DNA of 64,000 bases from Ensifer sp. BR816 (lineage in GTDB: Bacteria > Pseudomonadota > Alphaproteobacteria > Rhizobiales > Rhizobiaceae). This document shows, piece by piece, positions 42,464-52,846 of this stretch (its first letter is position 1; each line of letters opens with the position of its first letter). A program made the position numbers and the translations under genes. Below the pieces are notes generated by a model, which did not search any database, was not told the DNA's origin, and saw only the letters and a list, made by a program, of their open reading frames with translations. The stretch spans positions 3,617,342 through 3,681,341 of the forward strand of contig NZ_KB905370.1 of assembly GCF_000378985.1 (NCBI RefSeq). The letters are read 5' to 3'.

Positions 42464-44452
42464 TCAGACCGCCTCGTTTAGAAGGACGCTCGGTCGCGGC
42501 GTCGTCCATCGATCGTCCCAGGCATTGAACATTAATACTGCCCAGAGCTGCGGACCCCAGTTGCGGCGGCCAGCAAGATGCTCGTTCCAGCGTTCCGTAA
42601 TCAGCTTTGGATGGAGAACCCCGCCCCGGCTCAAGCGAGAGGGCGACAACAGGTCTGCCGCCCAGTTGCGCAGCGGCCCGCGAAGCCAGGAATTGATCGG
42701 TACGCCGAATCCGCGTTTCGGAAGGCTTACGAATTCCTCCGGCAATCGCCGGGAAAGCAGCGCGCGCAGCGCGGGCTTCCCGCGAGCCTCGGCGAAGCAG
42801 AGTGACCGAGGCGCACGCCACGCCAACTCGATAAAGCGGTAGTCGAGCAATGGCGCCCGCATCTCGAGACCGACGGCCATCGAAGCACGGTCCATTTTGA
42901 CCAGGATATCGTCAGGCAGATACGCGACCATGTCGCGATACATCATCCGATCCACCGCGCCGAGACCCGCCGGGACGCGTTTCGACGTCATGGCAGTGAG
43001 AGGTTCACGCCCATCGCACACGATCTCACTCGGTTGCGACCAGAGCGAAAGAAAGTCCAGATAGCGCGCATCCTGATCCGCGATCTGCAACAGTTCGGCC
43101 AGCCTTCTCAATCGGTTTCCGGTCACCTCGTCCTGAAGTGACGCGGGAACAACGCTGCGGCCTACACTGGCGGCCATTTCAAGCGCCCAGTGCGGTGCAT
43201 GCCTTGTCGCCTGCAGCGCAACTGCAGGCATCCTGTTTGACAGACGATCGAAGGCGGTCATCTGGCTATAGCGCTTGTAACCGCCGAAGAACTCGTCGCC
43301 GCCGTCGCCCGAGAGGGCGACGGTTACAGTTCTTCGCGCGAGTTTCGATACAAGGAGACTGGGGATTTGCGATGGATCTGCGAAAGGTTCGTCGTAGACA
43401 CCCGGCAGATCACCGATCAACTCCAAAGCCGTATCCGGCTCCGCGGTGATCTCGGTGTGGTCCGTGTTCAGGTATCGGGCGATCGCCGACGCCTGATCTG
43501 CCTCGTTGTACTGTTCCTCGACAAAGCGCACGGTGTAAGTCTTCACGCGCGACGTGGAGACTTCCTGCATGATGGCAGAAACCAGCGACGAATCGACGCC
43601 ACTGGAAAGAAGCGCTCCAATGGGAACCTCCGAGACCATGCGTTCGCTAACCGCCCGCTTCAGCGTCTCGTCCAGGAGATGCAGGGCCTCGTCCGCATTC
43701 TCGATGCGCCGCACGTCTCCCTGTGCCGCCACATCAAAAGCATCCCAATAGGACTTTACCGCCGCCAAAGCGGCCACCGACGAAGCCGGCGGTTCATCGA
43801 TGGAGACGCTCAGCCACGACCCGTGAGGGAGCTTGAAAATATCGCGATAGATGGAATAGGGCGTCGGCACGTAACCATGCCGCATATAGAGCGTGAGGGC
43901 GTCGCGATCCAGCTCCGGAGACAAAAACGAAGGATGTGTCCTGATGCTCTTTAGTTCAGACCCAAAGGCGATCGCATCCCGGGCGACGGCTATATAGAGA
44001 GGCTTTTTCCCTATCCGATCGCGCGCGAACGAGACTTTGCGGGTGAGGCTGTCGTAGAGTGCAAACGCGAACATGCCATTGCAACGCCGCAGCGCACCTT
44101 CAAGGCCATAAACCTCGACCGCCTCCAGAAGTATTTCGGTATCGGATTGGCCCCGGAAGCGTGAGCCCCGTGCCTCCAACTCGTTCCGCAACTCGTGGAA
44201 ACCGTAAATCTCGCCATTATAGACAATTGAGTATCGGCCTGTCGCGGAGTGCATCGGCTGCGCACCGGTGGGTGAAAGGTCGATGATTGACAGCCGCCGA
44301 TGGCAAAGGCCGACGCGGCTCCGCTCGTCGAGCCATATGCCCGCAGCATCGGGTCCGCGGTGCGCAAGCGCATCCGCCATGCGCCTCAGTGTGGCAGCCG
44401 ACTCTTCGTCTCCGCGCCGCGTATAGTTTATCAGGCCGGCAATTCCGCACAT
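42464..44452 (-). CDS. asnB: Glutamine-dependent asparagine synthetase-like amidotransferase
   Basis: 662 residues from ATG 44452, so that the catalytic Cys is residue 2 (M-C-G-I-A-G-L-I-N-Y). AAGGAA lies upstream. The glutaminase domain has R-R-L-S-I-I-D-L and Y-N-G-E-I-Y. The synthase domain has L-L-S-S-G-V-D-S-S-L-V, the pyrophosphate loop, and L-S-G-D-G-G-D-E-F-F-G-G-Y near residue 385. Paralogues of AsnB within polysaccharide clusters amidate sugar acids or amino-acid decorations rather than make free asparagine. It lies 55 bases after cysQ and 43 before the PHP gene, on the same strand. Confidence 0.9.
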   Translation of the reverse strand: MCGIAGLINYTRRGDEESAATLRRMADALAHRGPDAAGIWLDERSRVGLCHRRLSIIDLSPTGAQPMHSATGRYSIVYNGEIYGFHELRNELEARGSRFRGQSDTEILLEAVEVYGLEGALRRCNGMFAFALYDSLTRKVSFARDRIGKKPLYIAVARDAIAFGSELKSIRTHPSFLSPELDRDALTLYMRHGYVPTPYSIYRDIFKLPHGSWLSVSIDEPPASSVAALAAVKSYWDAFDVAAQGDVRRIENADEALHLLDETLKRAVSERMVSEVPIGALLSSGVDSSLVSAIMQEVSTSRVKTYTVRFVEEQYNEADQASAIARYLNTDHTEITAEPDTALELIGDLPGVYDEPFADPSQIPSLLVSKLARRTVTVALSGDGGDEFFGGYKRYSQMTAFDRLSNRMPAVALQATRHAPHWALEMAASVGRSVVPASLQDEVTGNRLRRLAELLQIADQDARYLDFLSLWSQPSEIVCDGREPLTAMTSKRVPAGLGAVDRMMYRDMVAYLPDDILVKMDRASMAVGLEMRAPLLDYRFIELAWRAPRSLCFAEARGKPALRALLSRRLPEEFVSLPKRGFGVPINSWLRGPLRNWAADLLSPSRLSRGGVLHPKLITERWNEHLAGRRNWGPQLWAVLMFNAWDDRWTTPRPSVLLNEAV

Positions 44453-44507
44453 GGCATGTTCCTTTGATCGAACGCCAGTGCCCAACCGCTTGGGCAGGAA
44501 AATAACA

Positions 44508-45311
44508 TCAGCTCAACATCGCGAGCGGCATGTCCGCCCAGGCAACGAAATGCGGGTTGGCAAAGTCGCTGTCGTCCGCCTGCTTCATCTTGCCGTAGCG
44601 AAGGCGCGAGCCGTCCAGCCGGACGACCGATCCGCCGGCGGCGTTGAGCACCGCGTCGCCCGCCGCCGTGTCCCATTCCATCGTCCGGCCGAAACGCGGA
44701 TAGACATCCGCCCTGCCCTCGGCGAGCAGGCAGAACTTCAGCGACGAGCCGACCGAGGTCAAATCCGTGACGCCGTGGCCGGCGAGAAAGGCCTCGGTCT
44801 CCAGGCTGTTGTGCGAGCGGCTGGCGACGGCGGTCAGCACCGGACCGCGGGCGCGCACCCGGATCGCCTGGCGATGGCCGACCTGAGCGTCGGCGCCAAA
44901 GACGAGCTTCTCCGCCCGGCCTCTGTCGGCAACATAGGCGCAGCGCTGGGCCGGCGCGTAGACGATGCCGGCCACCGGAAGGTTGCCTTCGATCAGGGCG
45001 ATATTGACGGTGAAATCGTCGCGGCGGTTGATGAATTCCTTCGTGCCGTCGAGCGGATCGACCAGGAAGAACGTGCCGCATCCAATATCCGGGACGCAGC
45101 CCGACGCGACGGCCTCCTCGGCAACGACCGGAATATCCGGGAAAGCCGCCGCCAGCCTGCCGAGAATGATCGCTTCGGCCAGCTCATCCGCTTCGGTCAC
45201 GGGCGAACGATCATCCTTGTAGCAGACGCTCGGCCCCGCCTCGTAGACTGCGAGGATCGACGCGCCGGCCTCGAGCGCGATGCGCTCGAAGAGTTCGCAA
45301 AGGGGCGTCAT
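44508..45311 (-). CDS. cysQ: 3'(2'),5'-bisphosphate nucleotidase
   Basis: 267 residues from ATG 45311, which overlaps the CysNC stop (ATGA); longer frames are shadows of cysNC. Inositol-monophosphatase fold with [14 protein letters not shown] (metal and substrate binding) and [10 protein letters not shown] near the end. CysQ removes the 3'-phosphate from PAP (the by-product of sulfotransferases) or PAPS. Direct coupling with PAPS synthesis fits recycling during sulfation. Confidence 0.93.
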   Translation of the reverse strand: MTPLCELFERIALEAGASILAVYEAGPSVCYKDDRSPVTEADELAEAIILGRLAAAFPDIPVVAEEAVASGCVPDIGCGTFFLVDPLDGTKEFINRRDDFTVNIALIEGNLPVAGIVYAPAQRCAYVADRGRAEKLVFGADAQVGHRQAIRVRARGPVLTAVASRSHNSLETEAFLAGHGVTDLTSVGSSLKFCLLAEGRADVYPRFGRTMEWDTAAGDAVLNAAGGSVVRLDGSRLRYGKMKQADDSDFANPHFVAWADMPLAMLS

Positions 45312-47209
45312 TTCTCCTCCCGGTGTCTGTCGAGGAATGCCTCGATCTTCAGCGCCAGTGCGACCGGGTCCTCTTCGACCGTCTTCAGATGCAGCTCCGG
45401 GCTCTCCGGCGCCTCGTAGGGCGAGGAGACGCCGGTGAAATTGGCGATCTTGCCGGCGAGCGCCTTCTCGTAAAGGCCCTTCGGGTCGCGGCGCGCGCAT
45501 TCCTCCAGCGGCGTGTCGACGAAGATCTCGATGAACTCGCCCTCCTCCATCAATTCGCGGGCCATGCGCCGCTCGCCGCGGAACGGCGAGATGAAGGAGA
45601 CGAGCACGATCAAGCCGGCATCGGCCATCAGCTTGGCGACCTCGGCGACGCGGCGGATGTTCTCGACGCGATCGGCTTCGGTGAAGCCGAGGTCGCGGTT
45701 GAGCCCGTGGCGCACATTGTCGCCGTCGAGCATGTAGGTGTGCTTGCCGCGGGCATGCAGCAGCCGGTCGAGCGCGTTGGCGATCGTCGACTTGCCGGAG
45801 CCCGAAAGCCCGGTGAACCAGAGCACGGCGGGCCGCTGGCTCTTCATCGCCGACCGCGCCCCCTTGTTGACGTCGGTCGCCTGCCAATGCACGTTGTCGG
45901 CGCGCCTGAGCGGGAAATCGATCATGCCGGCGCCGACCGTCGCGTTGGTCACCCGGTCGACGAAGACGAAATTGCCCGTGGCCCTGCTCTCCTTGTAGGC
46001 GTCGAAGACGATCGGCGCCTGCGTCGAGATGTTGCAGACGCCCACCTCGTTCATCTGCAGGGATTTCGCCGCCTCGCGGGCAAAGCTGTTGATGTTCACC
46101 TGGTGCTTGAGCGCGGTGACCGTTGCGCTGACGCTGTCCGTCTCGGTCCGGAGGATGTAGCTGCGCCCGGGAAGCATCGGATTGGCGTCGAACCAGATGA
46201 CATGCGCCTGGAACTGGTCGGCCACGAAGGGCCTCGCGGCGGGCGCCACCAGCATGTTGCCGCGCGAGGCGTCGACCTCGTCGGCCAGCACGAGCGTCAC
46301 GGCCTCGCCCTCGGCGGCGGTGGTCAAATTGCCGTCGAAGGTGACGATCGCCTTGACCGACGAACGCTGTCCGGATTTCGCGATAACGACCGGATCGCCG
46401 ACCGAAACGCTGCCGGACGCGATCTGCCCGGCATAGCCGCGGAAATTCGCGTTCGGCCGCATCACCAGTTGAACCGGAAAGCGGAAGGGCCTCTCCGTCG
46501 CGGGTGGGTCGAGCTGCACCGTTTCCAGGTATTCGAGGAGCGCCGGCCCCTTGTACCAGGGCGTGTTCGGTGATGCCGAGATCACGTTGTCGCCGAACCG
46601 CGCGGCGATCGGGATCGGCTGGATGCTGGCAAAGCCAAGCTTCTTCGCGAAAGCCTTGTAGTCACGGGCGATCTCGTCAAAGACCGATTGTCGGAACTCG
46701 ACGAGGTCGATCTTGTTGACCGCCAGCACGACGTGGCGGATGCCGAGCAGCGAGGCGATGTAGGAATGGCGCCGGGTCTGCTGGAGAATGCCCTGGCGGC
46801 TGTCGATCAGGATGACGGCCAGGTCGGCCGTCGAAGCGCCGGTCACCATGTTGCGCGTATATTCCTCGTGGCCGGGCGTGTCGGCGACGATGAATTTGCG
46901 TTTCGACGTGGCGAAATAGCGGTATGCGACGTCGATGGTAATGCCCTGCTCGCGCTCCGCCTCGAGCCCGTCGAGCAGCAAGGCGAGGTCGATCTCGCCG
47001 CCATTGACGGCGCCCGAAGAGCCGACACGGCCGAGATTCGTCAACTGGTCCTCGAAGACCAGCTTGGCGTCGACGAGCAGCCGGCCGATCAGCGTCGACT
47101 TGCCATCGTCGACGGAACCGCAGGTGATGAAGCGCAGCACCGACTTGCCGTCGTGGTCGGCGAGATGCGCCGCCAGATCGTGCGGCGGCACGGATTGGAG
47201 ATACGACAT
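45308..47209 (-). CDS. cysNC: Bifunctional sulfate adenylyltransferase large subunit / APS kinase
   Basis: 633 residues from ATG 47209, which overlaps the cysD stop by one base (TGATG). The N-terminal GTPase has [18 protein letters not shown] and N-K-I-D-L. From about residue 440 an APS kinase domain begins with [11 protein letters not shown] and D-G-D-N-V-R-H-G-L. With CysD it makes APS from sulfate and ATP, driven by GTP, and then PAPS. The same fusion is found in NodQ. No PAPS reductase (CysH) is in the operon, so PAPS is more likely used for sulfation than for cysteine synthesis. Confidence 0.95.
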   Translation of the reverse strand: MSYLQSVPPHDLAAHLADHDGKSVLRFITCGSVDDGKSTLIGRLLVDAKLVFEDQLTNLGRVGSSGAVNGGEIDLALLLDGLEAEREQGITIDVAYRYFATSKRKFIVADTPGHEEYTRNMVTGASTADLAVILIDSRQGILQQTRRHSYIASLLGIRHVVLAVNKIDLVEFRQSVFDEIARDYKAFAKKLGFASIQPIPIAARFGDNVISASPNTPWYKGPALLEYLETVQLDPPATERPFRFPVQLVMRPNANFRGYAGQIASGSVSVGDPVVIAKSGQRSSVKAIVTFDGNLTTAAEGEAVTLVLADEVDASRGNMLVAPAARPFVADQFQAHVIWFDANPMLPGRSYILRTETDSVSATVTALKHQVNINSFAREAAKSLQMNEVGVCNISTQAPIVFDAYKESRATGNFVFVDRVTNATVGAGMIDFPLRRADNVHWQATDVNKGARSAMKSQRPAVLWFTGLSGSGKSTIANALDRLLHARGKHTYMLDGDNVRHGLNRDLGFTEADRVENIRRVAEVAKLMADAGLIVLVSFISPFRGERRMARELMEEGEFIEIFVDTPLEECARRDPKGLYEKALAGKIANFTGVSSPYEAPESPELHLKTVEEDPVALALKIEAFLDRHREEK

Positions 47210-48108
47210 CAGAAATACCCCTCGCGCTTCTTTTTCTCCATGGCGCCGGCCTCGTCCGTGTCGATCAGCCGACTCAGCCGTTCGGAGGTGCGCACCGTCA
47301 GCATTTCGCGCAATATGTCCGGAACCGTGGCAGCCTCGGAGTCGATCGCGCCGGTCAGTGGATAACAACCAAGCGTGCGGAAGCGAACCATCCGGTCCAT
47401 CACCTCTTCGCCCGGTTCGATCGGCATGCGCTCGTCATCGACCATGATCAGCATGCCGTCGCGCCGCACCACCGGCCGGCGCGCCGCAAAATAAAGCGGC
47501 ACGATCGGGATGTTCTCCTGCAGAATGTATTGCCAGATGTCGAATTCGGTCCAGTTGGAGAGCGGGAACACCCGCATCGTCTCGCCCGCGCCGACGCGCG
47601 TATTGTAGGTCTTCCACATTTCGGGGCGCTGGCGCTTGGGGTCCCATCCGTGCTGGGCGTTGCGGATCGAAAACATGCGTTCCTTGGCCCGCGACTTCTC
47701 CTCGTCCCGCCGCGCCCCCGCGAGCGCCGCGTCGAAGCCGTATGTCTCCAGCGCCTGCCTCAGCGCCATCGTCTTCATGACGTGGGTGTGCAGGTTGGAC
47801 CCGTGGGTAAAGGGGCCGATGCCCTGGTCGACCCCATCCTGGTTGGTATGCACGAGCAGATTGAAGCCGAGCTCGCGCGCCATCCGATCGCGAAACGCGA
47901 TCATCTCCCGGAACTTCCACGTCGTGTCCACATGAAGGAACGGAAATGGCGGCTTTGCCGGGAAGAATGCCTTCATCGCCAAGTGCAGTAGAACGGACGA
48001 GTCCTTTCCGATCGAGTAAAGTACAACCGGGTTCGAAAACGTCGCGACTACTTCTCGAAGGACATGAATGGCTTCAGCTTCAAGTCGCCGAAGGTTGGCA
48101 AGAGACAT
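47209..48108 (-). CDS. cysD: Sulfate adenylyltransferase small subunit
   Basis: 299 residues, standard length. PAPS-reductase-like fold with [14 protein letters not shown] (PP-loop) near residue 28, and [20 protein letters not shown] is characteristic of CysD/NodP. It forms the heteromer that adenylates sulfate with CysN. First gene of the leftward series. The 216 bases upstream (48109-48324) contain its promoter region and no ORF. Rhizobia can hold cysD, nodP and a surface-polysaccharide paralogue; context favours the last type. Confidence 0.95.
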   Translation of the reverse strand: MSLANLRRLEAEAIHVLREVVATFSNPVVLYSIGKDSSVLLHLAMKAFFPAKPPFPFLHVDTTWKFREMIAFRDRMARELGFNLLVHTNQDGVDQGIGPFTHGSNLHTHVMKTMALRQALETYGFDAALAGARRDEEKSRAKERMFSIRNAQHGWDPKRQRPEMWKTYNTRVGAGETMRVFPLSNWTEFDIWQYILQENIPIVPLYFAARRPVVRRDGMLIMVDDERMPIEPGEEVMDRMVRFRTLGCYPLTGAIDSEAATVPDILREMLTVRTSERLSRLIDTDEAGAMEKKKREGYF

Positions 48109-48324
48109 GCCGTAACCCCACTGACTTTTGAAAAAAGAACTTTTCGCTATGCATTTATCGAATGCGCACCCACGAATATAGTCGGGTGTGTATTAGCAAT
48201 CGCTTGGCGGATGAAAGCTCCACCGAAAGGCGGCATTTAAGCGCCATATCACTAATATTTCAAGTAACAAAGGTTACACGGCGTGGAAATGCACGCCCCA
48301 AACCAGGGCTGCTCGGCGGTCACG

Positions 48325-49554
48325 TCACGAAGATCCGGGCGTACGGATTTTCAGAATGGCGGAGAAACTGGGGTCGAAGGTCCGGCTGATCGGTTCCGCC
48401 GCGGCGCCGATTGCCACCGCCCACGGGTCGGTGAGCCCGAGTTGCAGGCGCGGCCCGCTTCGCGTTCTCCGTTCGGCGATCGACGGCAGCAGCGGATGAA
48501 TGGCGTTGATGAGTTGGCGGGCGAGTCCGGGCGGCATACCGCCGCACAACACGATCGTCTGCGGATCGAAAATCGTCTCTAGAATCTGGACGGCTCGCCT
48601 CAACTCGTAGGCAGCGTCGGCGATCCAACCGGCAATTCGGGCATCCGACGCAGCGGTAAAATCGTCGAGATGCCGATAGAGATCGGGGTCGGCAGGATCG
48701 AGATCCAGGATCTTGCAAAGCGAGGCGATCGACGCCCGATGTTCGAGCGGCGCCCGCTGGTCTTCGGTTCCGTCTCTCGGCCGGCTGAGGATCATGCCGA
48801 TCTCGCCGGCATTGCCGTTGGCGCCGCGATAGAGCTCTCCGTCAAGGATCAGCCCGGCGCCGATGCCATAGCCGACATAGATGCAGATCGCCTGGTCCAG
48901 GCCATGCGCGGCACCGATCATCTTTTCCGCCGTCGCTGCCGCGGCCGCGTCGTTCTGCAGCCGTACATCGAGGCCCGTTCCGATCGCCAGCGCCTCCGAC
49001 AGCGGGAAGCGCTGCCAGAGGGCCATCATCCAGGGATCGTCAGGATCGGTGTCGATGCCGAACGGACCGGGCATCGCGACGCCGAGCCCGACGAGGCGAT
49101 CCCTCGACTGCGGCGCCACGTCGGCAAGCTCCCGTCTCGTCCTTTCGATAAGTGAGAGGATGGTTTCGGTCCCCCGCTCCGGCCCACCGGCGGGCAGGTT
49201 CGTCTCTCCTCGGGCAAGCACCGTGCCGACGAGATCGACTGCAATCGTCCGCGTTACATGCCGATCGATCTGCAGCCCGATGGCAAAGGCGCCTTCCGGC
49301 ACCAGCCGATAGGGTGTCGAAGGCTGCCCCCGGCCCTTGCGCACGGCGGCGAGCGAAGCGACCAGCCCGTCGCGCTCGAGGTCCTCGATGATGTTGGAAA
49401 CGGCCTGCTTGGTGAGCGCCGTCGCACGCGCAAGATCGGCCCGTGACAATTGCCCGTTCACCCGGAGCGCGTCGATCATGACGCGCCGATTATGGGCGCT
49501 CGCGCCCTCCTGATTGGTGCCGCTCTTGGCCCGGATCGGGCGCATCTGGTTCAT
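48325..49554 (-). CDS. ROK-family transcriptional regulator
   Basis: 409 residues from ATG 49554 (M-N-Q-M-R-P-I-R). The N-terminal MarR-like winged helix has L-S-R-A-D-L-A-R-A-T-A-L-T-K-Q-A-V-S-N. The ROK domain has G-V-A-M-P-G-P-F-G, Q-N-D-A-A-A-A and the glycine-rich Y-V-G-Y-G-I-G-A-G-L-I. The canonical zinc C-x-C-x4-C cluster of ROK proteins is not seen. Such proteins bind a sugar or sugar phosphate and repress catabolic genes. It is divergent from the sugar ABC operon at 49784, with a palindrome between the two. Confidence 0.9.
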   Translation of the reverse strand: MNQMRPIRAKSGTNQEGASAHNRRVMIDALRVNGQLSRADLARATALTKQAVSNIIEDLERDGLVASLAAVRKGRGQPSTPYRLVPEGAFAIGLQIDRHVTRTIAVDLVGTVLARGETNLPAGGPERGTETILSLIERTRRELADVAPQSRDRLVGLGVAMPGPFGIDTDPDDPWMMALWQRFPLSEALAIGTGLDVRLQNDAAAAATAEKMIGAAHGLDQAICIYVGYGIGAGLILDGELYRGANGNAGEIGMILSRPRDGTEDQRAPLEHRASIASLCKILDLDPADPDLYRHLDDFTAASDARIAGWIADAAYELRRAVQILETIFDPQTIVLCGGMPPGLARQLINAIHPLLPSIAERRTRSGPRLQLGLTDPWAVAIGAAAEPISRTFDPSFSAILKIRTPGSS

Positions 49555-49597
49555 CCCGCAAATCCCGCTTGACACATCTAGAATATTGAACAAGAAA

Positions 49598-49618
49598 TAA
49601 GTCAAGACAATTGACTTA
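49598..49618. promoter_or_regulatory. Operator palindrome between ROK regulator and sugar ABC operon
   Basis: Perfect eight-base arms TAAGTCAA (49598-49605) and TTGACTTA (49611-49618) around a five-base spacer. It lies 44 bases upstream of the ROK start and 166 bases before the ABC binding-protein gene. The right arm includes a -35-like TTGACT. A further short dyad GAGGT-8-ACCTC follows near 49622. ROK control of both genes is inferred. Confidence 0.6.
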
Positions 49619-49783
49619 ATAAGAGGTCGGAAGAACCTCGGGGAACGACGGCAGCGGCGTGAGGGCCGCAAACGCTCGGATCGATTTGTCGACAACCGTC
49701 GCGATCAACGGCGGATTTCGTGCACGCGGCAGCCTCTATGGGCGCGCCGCGCAGATTGGAACGATCAGCTACTGGAGGCAGCA

Positions 49784-51022
49784 ATGATGAAATCCACACG
49801 CAATGCCTTGCTGGGGGCGACACTCATCGCCGTCACGTTCGCGGGCCAGGCCTACGCGGAAACGACGCTCAACGCGCTCTTCATGGCGCAGGCGGCCTAT
49901 AGCGAAGCCGACGTGCGTGCCATGACAGAGGCCTTCACCAAGGCCAACCCGGACGTGAAGGTCAATCTCGAATTCGTCCCCTACGAGGGACTGCACGACA
50001 AGACGGTCCTGGCGCAGGGCTCCGGCGGCGGTTATGACGTCGTCCTCTTCGACGTGATCTGGCCGGCCGAATATGCCAGCAACAAGGTGCTCGTCGACGT
50101 CACCGATCGCGTCACCGACGAGATGAAAAAGGGCATCCTGCCCGGCGCCTGGACGACGGTCGAATACGACGGCAAGCGCTACGGCATGCCCTGGATCCTC
50201 GACACCAAGTATCTCTTCTACAACAAGGAAATCCTGGAAAAGGCCGGCATCAAGGCGCCGCCGAAGACCTGGGACGAATTGGCCGAGCAGGCGAAGACGA
50301 TCAAGGGCAAGGGGCTGCTGCAGACACCGATCGCCTGGAGCTGGTCGCAGGCCGAAGCCGCGATCTGCGACTACACGACATTGGTCAGCGCCTATGGCGG
50401 CAAGTTCCTCGACGGCGGCAAACCGGCTTTCACGAGCGGCGGCGGCCTCGACGCACTGAACTACATGGTGACGAGCTATACCTCGGGCCTGACGAATCCG
50501 AACTCCAAGGAATTCCTCGAGGAGGATGTCCGAAAAGTGTTCCAGAACGGCGAGGCCGCTTTCGCGCTTAACTGGACCTATATGTACAATCTCGCCAATG
50601 ACCCCAAGGAGAGCAAGGTCGCAGGCAAGGTCGGCGTCGTCCCCGCCCCCGGTGTCGCCGGCAAGAGCGAGGTTTCCGCCGTCAACGGCTCGATGGGGCT
50701 CGGCATCACCGCAACGAGCAAACATCCCGAAGAGGCATGGAAATATATCGTCCACATGACCTCGCAGGAAACGCAGAACGCGTATGCGAAGCTCAGCCTG
50801 CCGATCTGGGCCTCCTCCTATGAAGACCCGAATGTGACGAAGGGCCAGGAAGAACTGATCGCCGCGGCCAAGCTCGGCCTCGCCGCCATGTATCCGCGGC
50901 CGACCACGCCGAAATACCAGGAACTCTCGACCGCATTGCAGCAGGCGATCCAGGAGGCGCTGCTCGGCCAGGCCTCGCCGGAGGACGCCTTGAAGTCCGC
51001 CGCCGAGAATAGCGGGCTCTGA
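49784..51022 (+). CDS. ABC sugar transporter, periplasmic binding protein
   Basis: 412 residues, typical for carbohydrate cluster B binding proteins. Signal peptide M-M-K-S-T-R-N-A-L-L-G-A ... A-Y-A-E with cleavage near residue 25. Mature fold pattern: F-T-K-A-N-P-D-V-K-V, Y-D-V-V-L-F-D, G-M-P-W-I-L-D-T-K-Y-L-F-Y-N, and P-K-T-W-D-E-L. Ligand unknown. First gene of a six-gene operon of transporter, SIS protein and sugar kinase. Confidence 0.93.
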   Translation: MMKSTRNALLGATLIAVTFAGQAYAETTLNALFMAQAAYSEADVRAMTEAFTKANPDVKVNLEFVPYEGLHDKTVLAQGSGGGYDVVLFDVIWPAEYASNKVLVDVTDRVTDEMKKGILPGAWTTVEYDGKRYGMPWILDTKYLFYNKEILEKAGIKAPPKTWDELAEQAKTIKGKGLLQTPIAWSWSQAEAAICDYTTLVSAYGGKFLDGGKPAFTSGGGLDALNYMVTSYTSGLTNPNSKEFLEEDVRKVFQNGEAAFALNWTYMYNLANDPKESKVAGKVGVVPAPGVAGKSEVSAVNGSMGLGITATSKHPEEAWKYIVHMTSQETQNAYAKLSLPIWASSYEDPNVTKGQEELIAAAKLGLAAMYPRPTTPKYQELSTALQQAIQEALLGQASPEDALKSAAENSGL

Positions 51023-51119
51023 CCGCAGGACTCCACCAGGTCCCGCGCGCGTCTCGTGCGGGACCTTCCCTTGTGATCTCGTCGCGATCCCGACTACTGC
51101 CCCAGGCGAAGGTTCACCG

Positions 51120-52001
51120 ATGTCGGCCAACTGGATTTCAACACGTGCATGGCTGCTGATGCTGCCGCTGCTCGTGGTGATGGTTTCGGTGATCGGCTGG
51201 CCGCTCGTCGACACTGTGCGGCTCTCCTTCACCGATGCCAAGCTCGTCGGCACCGAGGGAAGCTTCGTCGGCATCGCCAACTACGAGAAGATGCTGGCGG
51301 GATCGAACTTCCAAAGGGCACTCGTCACGACGACCTGGTTTGCCGTCGTCTCGGTCGCCGCCGAAATGGTGCTCGGCGTTCTTGCCGCCCTTCTTCTCCA
51401 CCAGCAATTCCGCGGCCGAACGGCGCTCCGGGCGCTGATGATCCTGCCCTGGGCGCTGCCGACGGTGGTCAATGCGACGCTCTGGAGGCTGATCTACAAT
51501 CCGGAATATGGCGCGCTCAACGCCGCACTTACCCAGCTCGGCCTGATCGACAGCTACCGTTCCTGGCTCGGCGAACCGGGCTCGGCGCTGACCGCGTTGA
51601 TCATCGCGGACTGCTGGAAGAACTTTCCTCTGGTGGCATTGATTGCTTTGGCCGCGCTGCAAGCCGTTCCGCGCGACATCACCGCCGCCGCTCTTGTCGA
51701 CGGCGCCGGTCCCTTCAACCGCTTCCGCTTCGTCATCATGCCTTATCTGGCGGGTCCGCTGCTCGTGGCGCTGGTGCTGCGAACGATCGAGGCCTTCAAG
51801 GTGTTCGACATCATCTGGGTGATGACCCGCGGCGGCCCGGCGAACAGCACACGCACGCTGTCAATCCTCGTCTATCAGGAGGCCTTCTCCTTCCAGCGGG
51901 CCGGTTCCGGGGCATCGCTGGCGCTGATCGTCACCCTGCTCGTGACAGTCCTTGCAGCCGCCTATGCGGCGCTGCTCCGCAGGGCCGCAGGGGCCGCCTG
52001 A
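51120..52001 (+). CDS. ABC sugar transporter, permease 1
   Basis: 293 residues with six membrane segments, MalF/UgpA-like. The ATPase-contact EAA loop reads A-A-L-V-D-G-A-G-P-F-N-R-F near residue 195. It starts 97 bases after the binding-protein gene and its stop overlaps the next start by one base (TGATG). Confidence 0.93.
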   Translation: MSANWISTRAWLLMLPLLVVMVSVIGWPLVDTVRLSFTDAKLVGTEGSFVGIANYEKMLAGSNFQRALVTTTWFAVVSVAAEMVLGVLAALLLHQQFRGRTALRALMILPWALPTVVNATLWRLIYNPEYGALNAALTQLGLIDSYRSWLGEPGSALTALIIADCWKNFPLVALIALAALQAVPRDITAAALVDGAGPFNRFRFVIMPYLAGPLLVALVLRTIEAFKVFDIIWVMTRGGPANSTRTLSILVYQEAFSFQRAGSGASLALIVTLLVTVLAAAYAALLRRAAGAA

Positions 52002-52846
52002 TGGAACGCCAAAGCCGCCTCTTCTCCATCTTCGTTCACGCGAGCGCCCTGCTCCTTGCCGCGGTCATCCTTGCCCCGGTCGTGTGGCTGTTCGTCATGA
52101 GCATTTCGCCGGCCGCCGATCTTTCCGCCAAGCCGCTCAGCTGGTGGCCGAGCGATATCGAACTCTCCCGCTATCGCACGCTTCTTTCCGCCATCGAGAA
52201 CAGCGCCGGCGCCGCCTTCATCGCCGCGCTGATCAACAGCCTCATGGTCGCAGGCATGGCGACGCTCGCCGCGATTGTCGTCGCGGTTCCTGCCGCCTGG
52301 GCGGTGTCCCGCACCCCTGCCGTCTCGTGGTCCCTCTATGCCGTGATTGCCACCTACATGCTGCCGCCGGTGGCGCTTGCGGTGCCGCTCTATATGGGCC
52401 TTGCCTATTTTGGGCTGCTCAATACGGTCTTTGGGCTGGCACTCGTCTACCTCACCATTCTCGCGCCCTTTACCACTTGGCTCCTCAAATCCGGCTTCGA
52501 CGCCATACCGAGGGAGATCGAGAGTGCCGCAATGATCGACGGCGCGCGGCTCGACCAGATTCTCAGGCTGCTGACGCTGCCGCTCGCCGCTCCGGTCATG
52601 GCGACCTCGGCACTTTTCGCCTTTCTGCTCGCCTGGGACGAGTTCTTCTACGCGCTGCTCTTCACCTCCGACCTGCGCGCCAAGACCCTGACCGTCGCCA
52701 TTGCCGATCTCGCCGGCGGCCGTGTTTCCGATTACGGGCTGATCGCGACCGCCGGGGTGCTTGCCGCCCTGCCCCCGGTGCTGATCGGCCTTATCATGCA
52801 ACGCGCCCTCATTTCGGGACTGACCAGCGGCGGCGTAAAGGGATGA
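52001..52846 (+). CDS. ABC sugar transporter, permease 2
   Basis: 281 residues from ATG 52001; the longer frame upstream is a shadow of permease 1. Six membrane segments, MalG/UgpE-like; EAA loop I-E-S-A-A-M-I-D-G-A-R-L-D-Q near residue 175. Overlaps both neighbours, so translation along the operon is coupled. Confidence 0.93.
   Translation: MERQSRLFSIFVHASALLLAAVILAPVVWLFVMSISPAADLSAKPLSWWPSDIELSRYRTLLSAIENSAGAAFIAALINSLMVAGMATLAAIVVAVPAAWAVSRTPAVSWSLYAVIATYMLPPVALAVPLYMGLAYFGLLNTVFGLALVYLTILAPFTTWLLKSGFDAIPREIESAAMIDGARLDQILRLLTLPLAAPVMATSALFAFLLAWDEFFYALLFTSDLRAKTLTVAIADLAGGRVSDYGLIATAGVLAALPPVLIGLIMQRALISGLTSGGVKG

Noticed and set aside
45308..48108. Assignment of cysD-cysNC as nodPQ
   Set aside because: The enzymes are the same type, but there is no symbiosis gene context; linkage to cysQ and sugar enzymes points to another sulfated product.
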